Position numbers and translations under genes: made by a program | DNA from: Calliopsis andreniformis | Lineage: Eukaryota > Arthropoda > Insecta > Hymenoptera > Andrenidae | Direction of reading: 5' to 3' | Assembly: GCF_051401765.1 (NCBI RefSeq) | Contig: NW_027480505.1 | Location: 248,001-312,000, forward strand | Length of the DNA: 64,000 nucleotides | Notes under the pieces: generated by a model | Told to the model about the DNA's origin: nothing | Databases searched by the model: none | Seen by the model: only the letters and a program-made list of their open reading frames with translations | Part shown: one piece after another, positions 12,213 through 25,700 of the stretch | How the letters are laid out: each line of letters opens with the position of its first letter | Numbering within the stretch: the stretch's first letter is position 1

Positions 12213-14165
12213 ATACGATGGAAAAACTGTTGTATTTATATTGTATTTTATGCTTCTGGCGTTCACTTCTTAGGCCCTAACTATTCGATCTGGTGGATCA
12301 ACGCCCTAGTGTGAAGCCTAGGTTGCCCGGAACGTAGAAATGACCATAACTTTTACACTGGTAGCAATTATTCGTTTTATACAATGGAAAAACTGTTCTA
12401 TTTATTTTGTATTTTATGCTTCGGGCGTTGACTTCTAAGGCCCTAACTGTTTGATCTGGTGGAGCAACGCCCTAGAGTGAAGCCTAGGTTGCCCGGAACG
12501 TAGAAATGACCATCACTTTCAAACTTGTTGCAATTAATCCTGTTATACAATGGAAAAACTGTTGTATTTTTATTGCATTTTATGCTTCGGGTGTTGACTT
12601 CTAAGGCCCTAACTATTCAATCTGTTGCAGCAACGCCCTAGAGTGAAGCCTAGGTTGCTCGGAATGTAGAAATGACCATAACTTTCACACTGGCTGCAAT
12701 TATTCGTTTTATACGATGGAAAAACTGTTGTATTTATTTTGTATTTCATGCTTCTGGCGTTCACTTCTTAGGCCCTAACTATTCGATCGGGTGGAACAAC
12801 GCCCTAGGGTGAAGCCTAGGTTGCCCGGAACGTAGAAATGGCCATAACTTTTACACTGGTAGCAATTATTCGTTTTATACAATGGAAAAACAGTTCTATT
12901 TATTTTGTATTTTATGCTTCGGGCGTTGACTTCTTAGGCCCTAACTGTTTCATCTGGTGGAGCAACGCCCTAGGGTGAAGCCTAGGTTGCCCGAAACGTA
13001 GAAATGACCATTACTTTCACACTGTTTGCAAATATTCCTTTTATACGATGGAAAAGCTGTTGTATTTATATCGTATTTTATGCTTCTGGCGTTGACTTCT
13101 AAGGCCCTAGCTATTCGATCTAGTGGAGTAACGCCCTAGAGTGAAGCCTAGGTTTCCCGGAACGTAGAAATGACCATCACTTTCAAGCTGGTTGCAATTA
13201 ATCCTGTTAAACGATGGAAAAATCTTTGTATTTTTGTTGCAATTTATGCTTCGGTCGTTGACTTCTAAGGCCCTAACTATTCAATCTGTTGGAGCAACGC
13301 CCTAGAGTGAAGCCTAGGTTGCTCGGAATGTAGAAATGACCATAACTTTCACACTGGTTGCAATTATTCGTTTTATACGATGGAAAAACTGTTGTATTTA
13401 TATTGTATTTTATGCTTCTGGCGTTTACTTCTTAGGCCCTAACTATTCGACCTGGTGGAACAACGGCCTAGGGTGAAGCCTAGTTTGCCCGGAACGAAGA
13501 AGTGACCATAACTTTTACACTGGTAGCAATTATTCGTTTTATACAATTTAAAAACTTTTGTATTTATATTGTATTTTATGCTTCTGGCGTTGACTTCATA
13601 GGCCCTAACTATTGGATCTGGTGGAGCAACGCCCTAGAGTGAAGCCTAGGTTGCTCGGAATGTAGAAATGACCATAACTTTCACACTGGTTGCTATCATT
13701 CGTTTTATACGATGGAAAAACTGTTATATTTATATTGTATTTTATGCTTCTGGCGTTGACTTCTAAGGACCTAACTATTCGATCTGGTGGAGCAACGCCC
13801 TAGAGCGAAGCCTAGGTTGCTCGGAATGTAGAAATAACCATAACTTTCACACTGGTTGCTATTATTCGTTTTTTACGATGGAAAAGCTGTTGTATTTATA
13901 TTGTATTTTATACCTCTGGCGTTGACTTCTAACGCCCTAGCTATTCGATCTAGTGGAGCAACGCCCTAGAGTGAAGCCTAGGTTGCCCTGAACGTAGAAA
14001 TGACCATCACTTTCAAACTGGATGCAATTATTCGTTTTATACGATGGAAAAACTGTTGTATTTATATTGTATTTTATGCTTCGGGCGTTGACTTCTAACG
14101 CCCTAACTGTTCGATCTGGTGGAGCAACGCCCTAGAGTGAAGCCTAGGTTGCCCGGAACGTAGAA

Positions 14166-16094
14166 ATGACAATTACTTTCACACTGGTTGCTATTACTCG
14201 TTTTATACGATGGAAAAACTGTTATATTTATATTGTATTTTATGCTTCTGGCGTTGACTCCTTAGGCCCTAACTATTCAATCTGGTGGAGCAATGCCTCA
14301 GAGTTAAGTCTAGGATGCCCGAAACGCCGAAATGGTCATTACTTTCACGCATGTTGCAATTATTCCGGTTATACGATGAAAAGACTGTTGTATTTTTATT
14401 GTATTTTATGCTTCAGGCGTAGGCTTCTAAGGCCGTAGCTATTCGATATGGTGGAGCCCCGCCCTAGAGTGAAGCCTAGGTTGCTCGGAATATAGAAATG
14501 ACCATAACTTTCACACTGGTTGCAATTATTCGTTTTCTACGAGGGAAAAACTGTTGTATTTATATCGTATTTTATGCTTCTGGCGTTGACTTCTAAGGAC
14601 CTAACTATTCGATCTGGTGGAGCAACGCCCTAGAGTGAAGCCTAGGTTGCCCGGAACGTAGAAATGACCATCACTTTCAAACTGGTTGCAATTAATCCTG
14701 TTATACGATGGAAAAACTGTTGTATTTTTATTGCATTTTATGCTTCGGGCGTTGACTTCTAAGGCCCTGACTATTCAATCTGTTGGAGCAACGCCCTAGA
14801 GTGAAGCCTAGGTTGCTCGGAATGTAGAAATGACCATAGTTTTCACACTGGTTGCAATTAGTCGTTTTATACGATGGAAAAACTGTTCTATTTATTTTGT
14901 ATTTTATGCTTCGGGCGTTGACTTCTTTGGCCCTAACAATTCGATCTGGTGGAGCAACGCCCTAGAGTGTAGCCTAGGTTCCCTGGAACGTACAAATGAC
15001 CATCACTTTCACACGGGTTGCAATTATTCCTGTTATAGGATGGAAAGACTGTTGTATTTTTATTGCATTTTATGCTTCTGGCGTACACTTCTTAGGCCCT
15101 GACTATTCGATCTGGTGGAACAACGCCCTAGGGTGAAGTCTAGGTTGCCCGGAACGTAGAAATGACCATAACTTTTACACTGGTAGCAATTATTCGTTTT
15201 ATACGATGGAAAAACTGTTGTATTTATATTGTATTTGATGCTTCTGGCGTTCACTTCTTAGGCCCTAACTGTTTGATCTGGTGAAGCAACGCCCTAGAGT
15301 GAAGCCTAGGTTGCCCGGAACGTAGAAGTGACAATTACTTTCACACTGTTTGCAATTATTCCTTTTATACGATGCAAAAGCTGTTGTATTTATATCGTAC
15401 TTTATGCTTCTGGCGTTGACTTCTAAGGACCTAACTATTCGATCTGGTGGAGCAACGCCCTAGAGTGAAGCCTAGGTTGCTCGGAATGTAGAAATAACCA
15501 TAACTTTCACACTGGTTGCAATTATTCGTTTTTTACGATGGAAAAGCTTTTGTATTTATATTGTATTTTATACCTCTGGCGTTGACTTCTAACGCCCTAG
15601 CTATTCGATCAAGTGGAGCAACGCTCTAGAGTGAAGCCTAGGTTGCCCTGAACGTAGAAATGACCATCACTTTCAAACTGGTTGCAATTAATCCTGTTAT
15701 ACGATGGAAAAACTGTTGTATTTTTATTGCATTTTATGCTTCGGGCGATGACTTCTAAGGCCCTGACTATTCAACCTGTTGGAGCAACGCCCTAGAGAGA
15801 AGCCTAGGTTGCTCGGAATGTAGAAATGACCATAGCTTTCACACTGGTTGCAATTATTCGTTTTATACGATGGAAAAACTGTTGTATTTATATTGTATTT
15901 TATGCTTCTGGCGTTCACTTCTTAGGCCCTAACTATTCGATCTGGTGGATCAACGCCCTAGGGTGAAGCCTAGGTTGCCCGGAACGTAGAAATGACCATA
16001 ACTTTTACACTGGTAGCAATTATTCGTTTTATACAATGGAAAAACTGTTCTATTTATTTTGTATTTTATGCTTCGGGCGTTGACTTCTAAGGCC
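14166..16094 (+). repeat. Entry to the amplified core; first copy of the 10-monomer unit
   Basis: About 14250-15190 is a block also present at 33661-34601 and 36648-37590. It includes the diverged monomer with GCAATGCCTCAGAGTTAAG near 14290. From about 14822 a 1660-bp, 10-monomer series begins. Its order of variants (AATTAGTCG, CCTGGAACGTAC, ATACGATGC, TATACCTCTGG, GCCCTGAACG, CAACCTGTTGG) is repeated from 16482 (partial), 17740 and 23122. No gene is present. Confidence 0.88.
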
Positions 16095-19000
16095 CTAACT
16101 GTTTGATCTGGTGGAGCAACGCCCTAGAGTGAAGCCTAGGTTGCCCGGAACGTAGAAATGACCATCACTTTCAAACTGGTTGCAATTAATCCTGTTATAC
16201 AATGGAAAAACTGTTGTATTTTTATTGCATTTTATGCTTCGGGTGTTGACTTCTAAGGCCCTAACTATTCAATCTGTTGCAGCAACGCCCTAGAGTGAAG
16301 CCTAGGTTGCTCAGAATGTAGAAATGACCATAACTTTCACACTGGCTGCAATTATTCGTTTTATACGATGGAAAAACTGTTGTATTTATTTTGTATTTCA
16401 TGCTTCTGGCGTTCACTTCTTAGGCCCTAACTATTCGTCCGGGTGGGACAACGCCCTAGGGTGAAGCCTAGGTTGCCCGGAACGTAGAAATGACCATAGT
16501 TTTCACACTGGTTGCAATTAGTCGTTTTATACGATGGAAAAACTGTTCTATTTATTTTGTATTTTATGCTTCGGGCGTTGACTTCTTTGGCCCTAACAAT
16601 TCGATCTGGTGGAGCAACGCCCTAGAGTGTAGCCTAGGTTCCCTGGAACGTACAAATGACCATCACTTTCACACGGGTTGCAATTATTCCTGTTATAGGA
16701 TGGAAAGACTGTTGTATTTTTATTGCATTTTATGCTTCTGGCGTACACTTCTTAGGCCCTGACTATTCGATCTGGTGGAACAACGCCCTAGGGTGAAGTC
16801 TAGGTTGCCCGGAACGTAGAAATGACCATAACTTTTTACACTGGTAGCAATTATTCGTTTTATACGATGGAAAAACTGTTGTATTTATATTGTATTTGAT
16901 GCTTCTGGCGTTCACTTCTTAGGCCCTAACTGTTTGATCTGGTGAAGCAACGCCCTAGAGTGAAGCCTAGGTTGCCCGGAACGTAGAAGTGACAATTACT
17001 TTCACACTGTTTGCAATTATTCCTTTTATACGATGCAAAAGCTGTTGTATTTATATCGTACTTTATGCTTCTGGCGTTGACTTCTAAGGACCTAACTATT
17101 CGATCTGGTGGAGCAACGCCCTAGAGTGAAGCCTAGGTTGCTCGGAATGTAGAAATAACCATAACTTTCACACTGGTTGCAATTAATCCTGTTATACGAT
17201 GGAAAAACTGTTGTATTTTTATTGCATTTTATGCTTCTGGCGTTGACTTCTAAGGCCCTAGCTATTCGATCTAGTGGAGTAACGCCCTAGAGTGAAGCCT
17301 AGGTTTGCCGCAACGTAGAAATGACCATCACTTTCAAGCTGGTTGCAATTAATCCTGTTATACGATGGAAAAATCTTTGTATTTTTGTTGCATTTTATGC
17401 TTCGGTCGTTGACTTCTAAGGCCCTAACTATTCAATCTGTTGGAGCAACGCCCTAGAGTGAAGCCTAGGTTGCTCGGAATATAGAAATGACCATAACTTT
17501 CACACTGGTTGCAATTATTCGTTTTTTACGATGGAAAAACTGTTGTATTTATATTGTATTTTATGCTTCTGGCGTTTACTTCTTAGGCCCTAACTATTCG
17601 ACCTGGTGGAACAACGCCCTAGGGTGAAGCCTAGTTTGCCCGGAACGTAGAAATGACCATCACTTTCAAGCTGGTTGCAATTAATCCTGTTATACAATGG
17701 AAAAACTGTTGTATTTTTATTGCATTTTATGATTCGGGCGTTGACTTCTTTGGCCCTAACAATTCGATCTGGTGGAGCAACGCCCTAGAGTGTAGCCTAG
17801 GTTCCCTGGAACGTACAAATGACCATCACTTTCACACGGGTTGCAATTATTCCTGTTATAGGATGGAAAGACTGTTGTATTTTTATTGCATTTTATGCTT
17901 CTGGCGTACACTTCTTAGGCCCTGACTATTCGATCTGGTGGAACAACGCCCTAGGGTGAAGTCTAGGTTGCCCGGAACGTAGAAATGACCATAACTTTTT
18001 ACACTGGTAGCAATTATTCGTTTTATACGATGGAAAAACTGTTGTATTTATATTGTATTTGATGCTTCTGGCGTTCACTTCTTAGGCCCTAACTGTTTGA
18101 TCTGGTGAAGCAACGCCCTAGAGTGAAGCCTAGGTTGCCCGGAACGTAGAAGTGACAATTACTTTCACACTGTTTGCAATTATTCCTTTTATACGATGCA
18201 AAAGCTGTTGTATTTATATCGTACTTTATGCTTCTGGCGTTGACTTCTAAGGACCTAACTATTCGATCTGGTGGAGCAACGCCCTAGAGTGAAGCCTAGG
18301 TTGCTCGGAATGTAGAAATAACCATAACTTTCACACTGGTTGCAATTATTCGTTTTTTACGATGGAAAAGCTTTTGTATTTATATTGTATTTTCTACCTC
18401 TGGCGTTGACTTCTAACGCCCTAGCTATTCGATCAAGTGGAGCAACGCCCTAGAGTGAAGCCTAGGTTGCCCTGAACGTAGAAATGACCATCACTTTCAA
18501 ACTGGTTGCAATTAATCCTGTTATACGATGGAAAAACTGTTGTATTTTTATTGCATTTTATGCTTCGGGCGATGACTTCTAAGGCCCTGACTATTCAACC
18601 TGTTGGAGCAACGCCCTAGAGAGAAGCCTAGGTTGCTCGGAATGTAGAAATGACCATAGCTTTCACACTGGTTGCAATTATTCGTTTTATACGATGGAAA
18701 AACTGTTGTATTTATATTGTATTTTATGCTTCTGGCGTTCACTTCTTAGGCCCTAACTATTCGATCTGGTGGATCAACGCCCTAGGGTGAAGCCTAGGTT
18801 GCCCGGAACGTAGAAATGACCATAACTTTTACACTGGTAGCAATTATTCGTTTTATACAATGGAAAAACTGTTCTATTTATTTTGTATTTTATGCTTCGG
18901 GCGTTGACTTCTAAGGCCCTAACTGTTTGATCTGGTGGAGCAACGCCCTAGAGTGAAGCCTAGGTTGCCCGGAACGTAGAAATGACCATCACTTTCAAAC

Positions 19001-22000
19001 TGGTTGCAATTAATCCTGTTATACAATGGAAAAACTGTTGTATTTTTATTGCATTTTATGCTTCGGGTGTTGACTTCTAAGGCCCTAACTATTCAATCTG
19101 TTGCAGCAACGCCCTAGAGTGAAGCCTAGGTTGCTCAGAATGTAGAAATGACCATAACTTTCACACTGGCTGCAATTATTCGTTTTATACGATGGAAAAA
19201 CTGTTGTATTTATTTTGTATTTCATGCTTCTGGCGTTCACTTCTTAGGCCCTAACTATTCGTCCGGGTGGGACAACGCCCTAGGGTGAAGCCTAGGTTGC
19301 CCGGAACGTAGAAATGGCCATAACTTTTACACTGGTAGCAATTATTCGTTTTATACAATGGAAAAACAGTTCTATTTATTTTGTATTTTATGCTTCTGGC
19401 GTTGACTTCTAAGGCCCTAGCTATTCGATCTAGTGGAGTAACGCCCTAGAGTGAAGCCTAGGTTTGCCGCAACGTAGAAATGACCATCACTTTCAAGCTG
19501 GTTGCAATTAATCCTGTTATACGATGGAAAAATCTTTGTATTTTTGTTGCATTTTATGCTTCGGTCGTTGACTTCTAAGGCCCTAACTATTCAATCTGTT
19601 GGAGCAACGCCCTAGAGTGAAGCCTAGGTTGCTCGGAATATAGAAATGACCATAACTTTCACACTGGTTGCAATTATTCGTTTTTTACGATGGAAAAACT
19701 GTTGTATTTATATTGTATTTTATGCTTCTGGCGTTTACTTCTTAGGCCCTAACTATTCGACCTGGTGGAACAACGCCCTAGGGTGAAGCCTAGTTTGCCC
19801 GGAACGTAGAAATGACCATCACTTTCAAGCTGGTTGCAATTAATCCTGTTATACAATGGAAAAACTGTTGTATTTTTATTGCATTTTATGATTCGGGCGT
19901 TGACTTCTAAGGCCCTAACTATTCAATCTGTTGCAGCAACGCCCTAGAGTGAAGCCTAGGTTGCCCTGAACGTAGAAATGACCATCACTTTCAAACTGGA
20001 TGCAATTAATCCTGTTATACCATGGAAAAGCTGTTGTATTTTTATTGCATTTTATGCTTCGGGCGTTGACTTCTAAGGCCCTGACTATTCAACCTGTTGG
20101 AGCAACGCCCTAGAGTGAAGCCTAGGATGCTCGGAATGTAGAAATGACCATAGCTTTCACACTGGTTGCAATTATTCGTTTTATACGATGGAAAGACTGT
20201 TGTATTTATATTGTATTTTATGCTTCTGGCGTTCACTTCTTAGGCCCTAGCTATTCGATCTAGTGGAGCAACGCCCTGGAGTGAAGCCTAGGTTGCCCGG
20301 AACGTAGAAATGACCATCACTTTCAAACTTTTTGAAATTAATCCCGTTATACGATGGAAAAACTGTTGTATATTTTTGCATTTTATGCTTCGGGCGTTGA
20401 CTTCTAAGGCCCTGACTACTCAATCTGTTGGAGCAACGCCCTAGAGTGAAGCCTAGGTTGCTCGGAATGTAGAAATGACCATAGCTTTCACACTGGTTGC
20501 AATTATTCGTTTTATACGATGGAAAAACTGTTGTATTTATATTGTATTTTATGCTTCTGGCGTTCACTTCTTAGGCCCTAACTATTCGATCTGGTGGAAC
20601 AACGCCCTAGGGTGAAGCCTAGGTGGCCCGGAACGTAGAAATGACCATAACTTTTACACTGGTAACAATTATTCGTTTTATACAATGGAAAAACTGTTCT
20701 ATTTATTTTGTATTTTATGCTTCGGGCGTTGACTTCTAAGGCCCTGACTATTCAATCTGTTGGAGCAACGCCCTGGAGTGAAGCCTAGGTTGCTCGGAAT
20801 GTAGAAATGACCATAACTTTCACACTGGTTGCAATTATTCGTTTTCAACGAGGGAAAAACTGTTGTATTTATATCGTATTTTATGCTTCTGGCGTTGACT
20901 TCTAAGGACCTAACTATTCGATCTGGTGGAGCAACGCCCTAGAGTGAAGCCTAGGTTGCCCGGAACGTAGAAATGACCATCACTTTCAAACTGGTTGCAA
21001 TTAATCCTGTTATACGATGGAAAAACTGTTGTATTTTTATTGCATTTTATGCTTCGGGCGTTGACTTCTAAGGCCCTGACTATTCAATCTGTTGGAGCAA
21101 CGCCCTAGAGTGAAGCCTAGGTTGCTCGGAATGTAGAAATGACCATAGTTTTCACACTGGTTGCAATTAGTCGTTTTATAAGATGGAAAAACTGTTCTAT
21201 TTATTTTGTATTTTATGCTTCGGGCGTTGACTTCTTTGGCCCTAACAATTCGATCTGGTGGAGCAACGCCCTAGAGTGTAGCCTAGGTTCCCTGGAACGT
21301 ACAAATGACCATCACTTTCACACGGGTTGCAATTATTCCTGTTATAGGATGGAAAGACTGTTGTATTTTTATTGCATTTTATGCTTCTGGCGTACACTTC
21401 TTAGGCCCTGACTATTCGATCTGGTGGAACAACGCCCTAGGGTGAAGCCTAGGTTGCCCGGAACGTAGAAATGACCATAACTTTTACACTGGTAGCAATT
21501 ATTCGTTTTATACGATGGAAAAACTGTTGTATTTATATTGTATTTAATGCTTCTGGCGTTCACTTCTTAGGCCCTAACTGTTTGATCTGGTGAAGCAACG
21601 CCCTAGAGTGAAGCCTAGGTTGCCCGGAACGTAGAAGTGACAATTACTTTCACACTGTTTGCAATTATTCCTTTTATACGATGCAAAAGCTGTTGTATTT
21701 ATATCGTACTTTATGCTTCTGGCGTTGACTTCTAAGGACCTAACTATTCGATCTGGTGGAGCAACGCGCTAGAGTGAAGCCTAGGTTGACCGGAACGTAG
21801 AAATGACCATCACTTTCAAACTGGTAGCAATTAATCCTGTTATACGATAGAAAAACTGTTGTATTTTTATTGCATTTTATGCTTCGGGCGTTGACTTCTA
21901 AGGCCCTGACTATTCAATCTGTTGGAGCTACGCCCGAGAGTGAAGCCTAGGTTGCTCGGAATGTAGAAATGACCATAGCTTTCACACTGGTTGCAATTAT

Positions 22001-22380
22001 TCGTTTTATACGATGGAAAAACTGTTGTATTTATATTGTATTTTATGCTTCTGGCGTTCACTTCTTAGGCCCTAACTATTCGATCTGGTGGAACGACGCC
22101 CTAGGGTGAAGCCTAGGTTGCCCGGAACGTAGAAATGACCATAACTTTTACACTGGTAGCAATTATTCGTTTTATACAATGGAAAAACTGTTCTATTTAT
22201 TTTGTATTTTATGCTTCGGGCGTTGACTTCTATGGCCCTAACTGTTTGATCTGGTGGAGCAACGCCCTAGAGTGAAGCCTAGGTTGCCCGGAACGTAGAA
22301 ATGACCATCACTTTCAAACTGGTTGCAATTAATCCTGTTATGCAATGGAAAAACTGTTGTATTTTTATTGCATTTTATGC
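16095..22380 (+). repeat. Core super-repeat, copy 1 (about 6.3 kb)
   Basis: This segment recurs next door in three collinear pieces: 16095-17180 at offset 6640, 17740-19812 at offset 5477 and 19800-22380 at offset 6134. The first change of offset is 1163 bp (7 monomers plus 1), explained by an extra internal copy: 16577-17170 is repeated at about 17740-18333. The second is 657 bp (4 monomers minus 7). Sampled differences from copy 2 are very few: TTTTCAACGAGGG at 20843 against TTTTCTACGAGGG at 26977, and TTTTTTACGATGG against TTTTATACGATGG near 19681. Even one-base features such as ACTTTTTACAC at 16831 recur. It reads as one recent duplication of about 37-40 monomers. Confidence 0.9.
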
Positions 22381-22735
22381 TTCTGGCGTTCACTTCCTAG
22401 GCCCTGACTATTCGATCTGGTGGAACAACGCCCTAGGGTGAAGCCTAGGTTGCTCGGAATACAGAAATGACCATAACTTTCACACTGGTTGCAATTATTC
22501 GTTTTCTACGATGGAAAAACTGTTGTATTTATATTGTATTTTAGGCTTCAGCGTTCACTTCTTAAGGCCTAACAATTCGATCTGATGGAACAATGCCCTA
22601 GGGTGAAGCCTAGGTTGCCCGGAACGTAAAAATGACCATAACTTTTACACTGGTAGCAATTATTCGTTTTATACAATGGAAAAACTGTTCTATTTATTTT
22701 GTATTTTATGCTTCGGGCGTTGACTTCTTTGGCCC
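22381..22735 (+). repeat. Two-monomer linker between core super-repeats, shared with 33160-33512
   Basis: These bases separate the two core copies and do not match the expected position in the other copy. They match 33160-33512 closely, 10779 bp away, including CTTCCTAGGCCCTGAC, GAATACAGAAATGACC, the one-base-short TTTAGGCTTCAGCG, TTAAGGCCTAACAATTCG and CGTAAAAATGACC. Related copies lie near 31994, 32491 and 32822. A small block has therefore moved or been copied over a long distance inside the array. Confidence 0.82.
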
Positions 22736-25700
22736 TAACTGTTTGATCTGGTGGAGCAACGCCCTAGAGTGAAGCCTAGGTTGCCCGGAACGTAGAAATG
22801 ACCATCACTTTCAAACTGGTTGCAATTAATCCTGTTATACAATGGAAAAACTGTTGTATTTTTATTGCATTTTATGCTTCGGGTGTTGACTTCTAAGGCC
22901 CTAACTATTCAATCTGTTGCAGCAACGCCCTAGAGTGAAGCCTAGGTTGCTCAGAATGTAGAAATGACCATAACTTTCACACTGGCTGCAATTATTCGTT
23001 TTATACGATGGAAAAACTGTTGTATTTATTTTGTATTTCATGCTTCTGGCGTTCACTTCTTAGGCCCTAACTATTCGTCCGGGTGGGACAACGCCCTAGG
23101 GTGAAGCCTAGGTTGCCCGGAACGTAGAAATGACCATAGTTTTCACACTGGTTGCAATTAGTCGTTTTATACGATGGAAAAACTGTTCTATTTATTTTGT
23201 ATTTTATGCTTCGGGCGTTGACTTCTTTGGCCCTAACAATTCGATCTGGTGGAGCAACGCCCTAGAGTGTAGCCTAGGTTCCCTGGAACGTACAAATGAC
23301 CATCACTTTCACACGGGTTGCAATTATTCCTGTTATAGGATGGAAAGACTGTTGTATTTTTATTGCATTTTATGCTTCTGGCGTACACTTCTTAGGCCCT
23401 GACTATTCGATCTGGTGGAACAACGCCCTAGGGTGAAGTCTAGGTTGCCCGGAACGTAGAAATGACCATAACTTTTTACACTGGTAGCAATTATTCGTTT
23501 TATACGATGGAAAAACTGTTGTATTTATATTGTATTTGATGCTTCTGGCGTTCACTTCTTAGGCCCTAACTGTTTGATCTGGTGAAGCAACGCCCTAGAG
23601 TGAAGCCTAGGTTGCCCGGAACGTAGAAGTGACAATTACTTTCACACTGTTTGCAATTATTCCTTTTATACGATGCAAAAGCTGTTGTATTTATATCGTA
23701 CTTTATGCTTCTGGCGTTGACTTCTAAGGACCTAACTATTCGATCTGGTGGAGCAACGCCCTAGAGTGAAGCCTAGGTTGCTCGGAATGTAGAAATAACC
23801 ATAACTTTCACACTGGTTGCAATTATTCGTTTTTTACGATGGAAAAGCTTTTGTATTTATATTGTATTTTCTACCTCTGGCGTTGACTTCTAACGCCCTA
23901 GCTATTCGATCAAGTGGAGCAACGCCCTAGAGTGAAGCCTAGGTTGCCCTGAACGTAGAAATGACCATCACTTTCAAACTGGTTGCAATTAATCCTGTTA
24001 TACGATGGAAAAACTGTTGTATTTTTATTGCATTTTATGCTTCGGGCGATGACTTCTAAGGCCCTGACTATTCAACCTGTTGGAGCAACGCCCTAGAGAG
24101 AAGCCTAGGTTGCTCGGAATGTAGAAATGACCATAGCTTTCACACTGGTTGCAATTATTCGTTTTATACGATGGAAAAACTGTTGTATTTATATTGTATT
24201 TTATGCTTCTGGCGTTCACTTCTTAGGCCCTAACTATTCGATCTGGTGGATCAACGCCCTAGGGTGAAGCCTAGGTTGCCCGGAACGTAGAAATGACCAT
24301 AACTTTTACACTGGTAGCAATTATTCGTTTTATACAATGGAAAAACTGTTCTATTTATTTTGTATTTTATGCTTCGGGCGTTGACTTCTAAGGCCCTAAC
24401 TGTTTGATCTGGTGGAGCAACGCCCTAGAGTGAAGCCTAGGTTGCCCGGAACGTAGAAATGACCATCACTTTCAAACTGGTTGCAATTAATCCTGTTATA
24501 CAATGGAAAAACTGTTGTATTTTTATTGCATTTTATGCTTCGGGTGTTGACTTCTAAGGCCCTAACTATTCAATCTGTTGCAGCAACGCCCTAGAGTGAA
24601 GCCTAGGTTGCTCAGAATGTAGAAATGACCATAACTTTCACACTGGCTGCAATTATTCGTTTTATACGATGGAAAAACTGTTGTATTTATTTTGTATTTC
24701 ATGCTTCTGGCGTTCACTTCTTAGGCCCTAACTATTCGTCCGGGTGGGACAACGCCCTAGGGTGAAGCCTAGGTTGCCCGGAACGTAGAAATGGCCATAA
24801 CTTTTACACTGGTAGCAATTATTCGTTTTATACAATGGAAAAACAGTTCTATTTATTTTGTATTTTATGCTTCTGGCGTTGACTTCTAAGGCCCTAGCTA
24901 TTCGATCTAGTGGAGTAACGCCCTAGAGTGAAGCCTAGGTTTGCCGCAACGTAGAAATGACCATCACTTTCAAGCTGGTTGCAATTAATCCTGTTATACG
25001 ATGGAAAAATCTTTGTATTTTTGTTGCATTTTATGCTTCGGTCGTTGACTTCTAAGGCCCTAACTATTCAATCTGTTGGAGCAACGCCCTAGAGTGAAGC
25101 CTAGGTTGCTCGGAATATAGAAATGACCATAACTTTCACACTGGTTGCAATTATTCGTTTTATACGATGGAAAAACTGTTGTATTTATATTGTATTTTAT
25201 GCTTCTGGCGTTTACTTCTTAGGCCCTAACTATTCGACCTGGTGGAACAACGCCCTAGGGTGAAGCCTAGTTTGCCCGGAACGTAGAAGTGACCATAACT
25301 TTTACACTGGTAGCATTTATTCGTTTTATACAATTTAAAAACTTTTGTATTTATATTGTATTTTATGCTTCTGGCGTTGACTTCATAGGCCCTAACTATT
25401 GGATCTGGTGGAGCAACGCCCTAGAGTGAAGCCTAGGTTGCCTGGAACGTACAAATGACCATCACTTTCACACGGATTGCAATTATTCCTGTTATAGGAT
25501 GGAAAGACTGTTGTATTTTTATTGCATTTTATGCGTTCACTGCTTAGGACCTAACTATTCGATCTGGTGGAACAACGCCCAAGGGTGAAGCCTAGGTTGC
25601 CCGGAACGTAGAAATGACCATCACTTTCACACTGGTTGCTATCATTCGTTTTATACGATGGAAAAACTGTTATATTTATATTGTATTTTATGCTTCTGGC

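Larger units (their letters stand above)
5534..14165 (+). repeat. Left-centre satellite block with 2-, 4- and 7-monomer local repeats
   Basis: Exactly 52 periods of 166 bp separate the anchors at 5534 and 14166, so insertions and deletions balance or are absent. Local units include a 332-bp dimer (6032-6695 and again 7194-7525), a 664-bp tetramer (8125-9139), a dimer-spaced TACAATTTAAAAAC pair (about 9661 and 9993), and a 1162-bp 7-mer (10190-12212). About 13081-14140 is related to 24870-25935 in the core, sharing GCTTCGGTCGTTGAC, TACAATTTAAAAAC and TTGCTATCATTCG. No gene is seen. Confidence 0.9.

Noticed and set aside
16831..16840. Extra T in ACTTTTTACAC as a possible sequencing error
   Set aside because: The same extra base recurs at about 18001 and 23471 in duplicated copies, so it is more likely a real variant that was copied.
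22381..22735. Possible transposon insertion between the core super-repeats
   Set aside because: The segment is ordinary satellite monomer, with no terminal repeats, target duplication or coding sequence.
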